In this document: piece after piece, positions 63,703 through 64,000 of the stretch | How the letters are laid out: each line of letters starts with the position of its first letter | How positions within the stretch are numbered: the first letter of the stretch is position 1 | NCBI GenBank assembly: GCA_034440615.1 | Contig: JAOTOM010005101.1 | Coordinates: 699,501-763,500, forward strand | Origin: Ashinkailepas kermadecensis | Taxonomy: Eukaryota; Arthropoda; Thecostraca; Neolepadidae | Reading direction: 5' to 3' | Length of the DNA stretch: 64,000 bases | Notes under the pieces: generated by a model | Told to the model about the DNA's origin: nothing | Databases searched by the model: none | Seen by the model: the letters and a program-made list of their open reading frames with translations, nothing else | Translations under genes and position numbers: made by a program

Positions 63703-64000
63703 ATGCCCGGGGACCCCCCGCCCCCCGCGGAGGGCGGACGCCGGCCGCGCCCAGGAGCCCGGGCTCCGCCACCGCGAGATCCCCCTGACGGGGAATCCTT
63801 CGTGCTCGTGGCACGAAAGGAGGGGACATGGGAGCGCACGTCTCCGTTTGCGGTAGCCAAGGAGCTCGACAGATGGACAGGAGGGGTAGTGGCGGCCCGC
63901 ACCATCCGGTCGGGCGCCCTACTGGTACGGGTCCGTGACGCAACCCAGGCCAGGGCCCTCCTTCTACTACGCCACTGCCTGGACCACCCTGTTAAGGTAG
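63703..64000 (+). CDS. ORF1 (nucleic-acid-binding protein) of an I/Jockey-group LINE, cut by window end
   Basis: 99 open codons run to the last base. After a Pro/Arg-rich start (MPGDPPPPAEGGRRPRPG) comes the RRM-like ORF1 signature SPFAVAKELDRWTGGVV, RTIRSGALLVRVRDATQARA and LLLLRHCLDHPVKV. This matches the pattern in which such proteins begin: SPF-x-IAK, then RSG-x-LLV, then PV-x-V. ORF1 proteins coat the LINE RNA. Further upstream in-frame starts were not preferred, because the leader before 63703 is low-complexity C/T-rich. The rest of the element lies outside the window. Confidence 0.7.
   Translation, partial: MPGDPPPPAEGGRRPRPGARAPPPRDPPDGESFVLVARKEGTWERTSPFAVAKELDRWTGGVVAARTIRSGALLVRVRDATQARALLLLRHCLDHPVKV

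Overview
This is eukaryotic DNA, most likely from an invertebrate. The one host gene I can establish is split by nine GT-AG introns, and most of the rest is retrotransposons, small DNA transposons, minisatellites and long AC or AT microsatellites. Short CCTAA/TTAGG runs and the protein sequence of the host gene would suit an arthropod or another ecdysozoan, but the sequence does not prove the taxon. No bacterial-style operons, RBS, rRNA genes or CRISPR arrays were seen. Layout: 1-10017 is the 3' flank of the host gene. It holds a TCCTGCAGGA-rich repeat zone, AT-rich DNA with CCTAA motifs, a tRNA-derived SINE with a 14-bp target duplication (5684-5877), a piggyBac-like non-autonomous transposon with TTAA ends (5885-6821) and a GC-rich minisatellite (9478-9965). 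From 10018 to 38300 the minus strand carries a complete ten-exon ariadne-1 (ARIH1) RBR E3 ubiquitin ligase gene, joined here exon by exon into 514 codons. Its introns hold an I-like LINE, an R2-like LINE, an Ingi-like LINE with a damaged 2A motif, an inverted pair of Penelope-like elements, a hAT-type MITE, and two minisatellites that touch splice sites. About 170 bp upstream of its ATG lies an uninterrupted AC microsatellite of about 340 units (38474-39154). From 39200 to 48430 there are repeats only: a second tRNA-SINE, a large foldback with TTAGG-like cores (41505-43212) interrupted by a hAT-type MITE with perfect 8-bp target duplications, and an inverted repeat enclosing a coding-like fragment. 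From 48444 to 56647 is a three-level nest: a piggyBac-like element split by a LINE that is itself split by a nearly complete CR1-like LINE with an esterase ORF1. From 57926 to 59056 is a 41-bp minisatellite, from 60210 to 63043 a Penelope-like element between near-identical direct repeats, and from 63703 the ORF1 of another LINE runs off the window. The most unusual signal is a family of very short (about 50-60 bp) retroposon-like units, at least nine copies across the window. Each folds as a GGGCGC...GCGCCC hairpin with a conserved inner stem and an AACC-rich tail. Most are bounded by 8-16 bp target-site duplications, and the tail resembles that of the tRNA-SINE, which suggests that one LINE machinery moved both.
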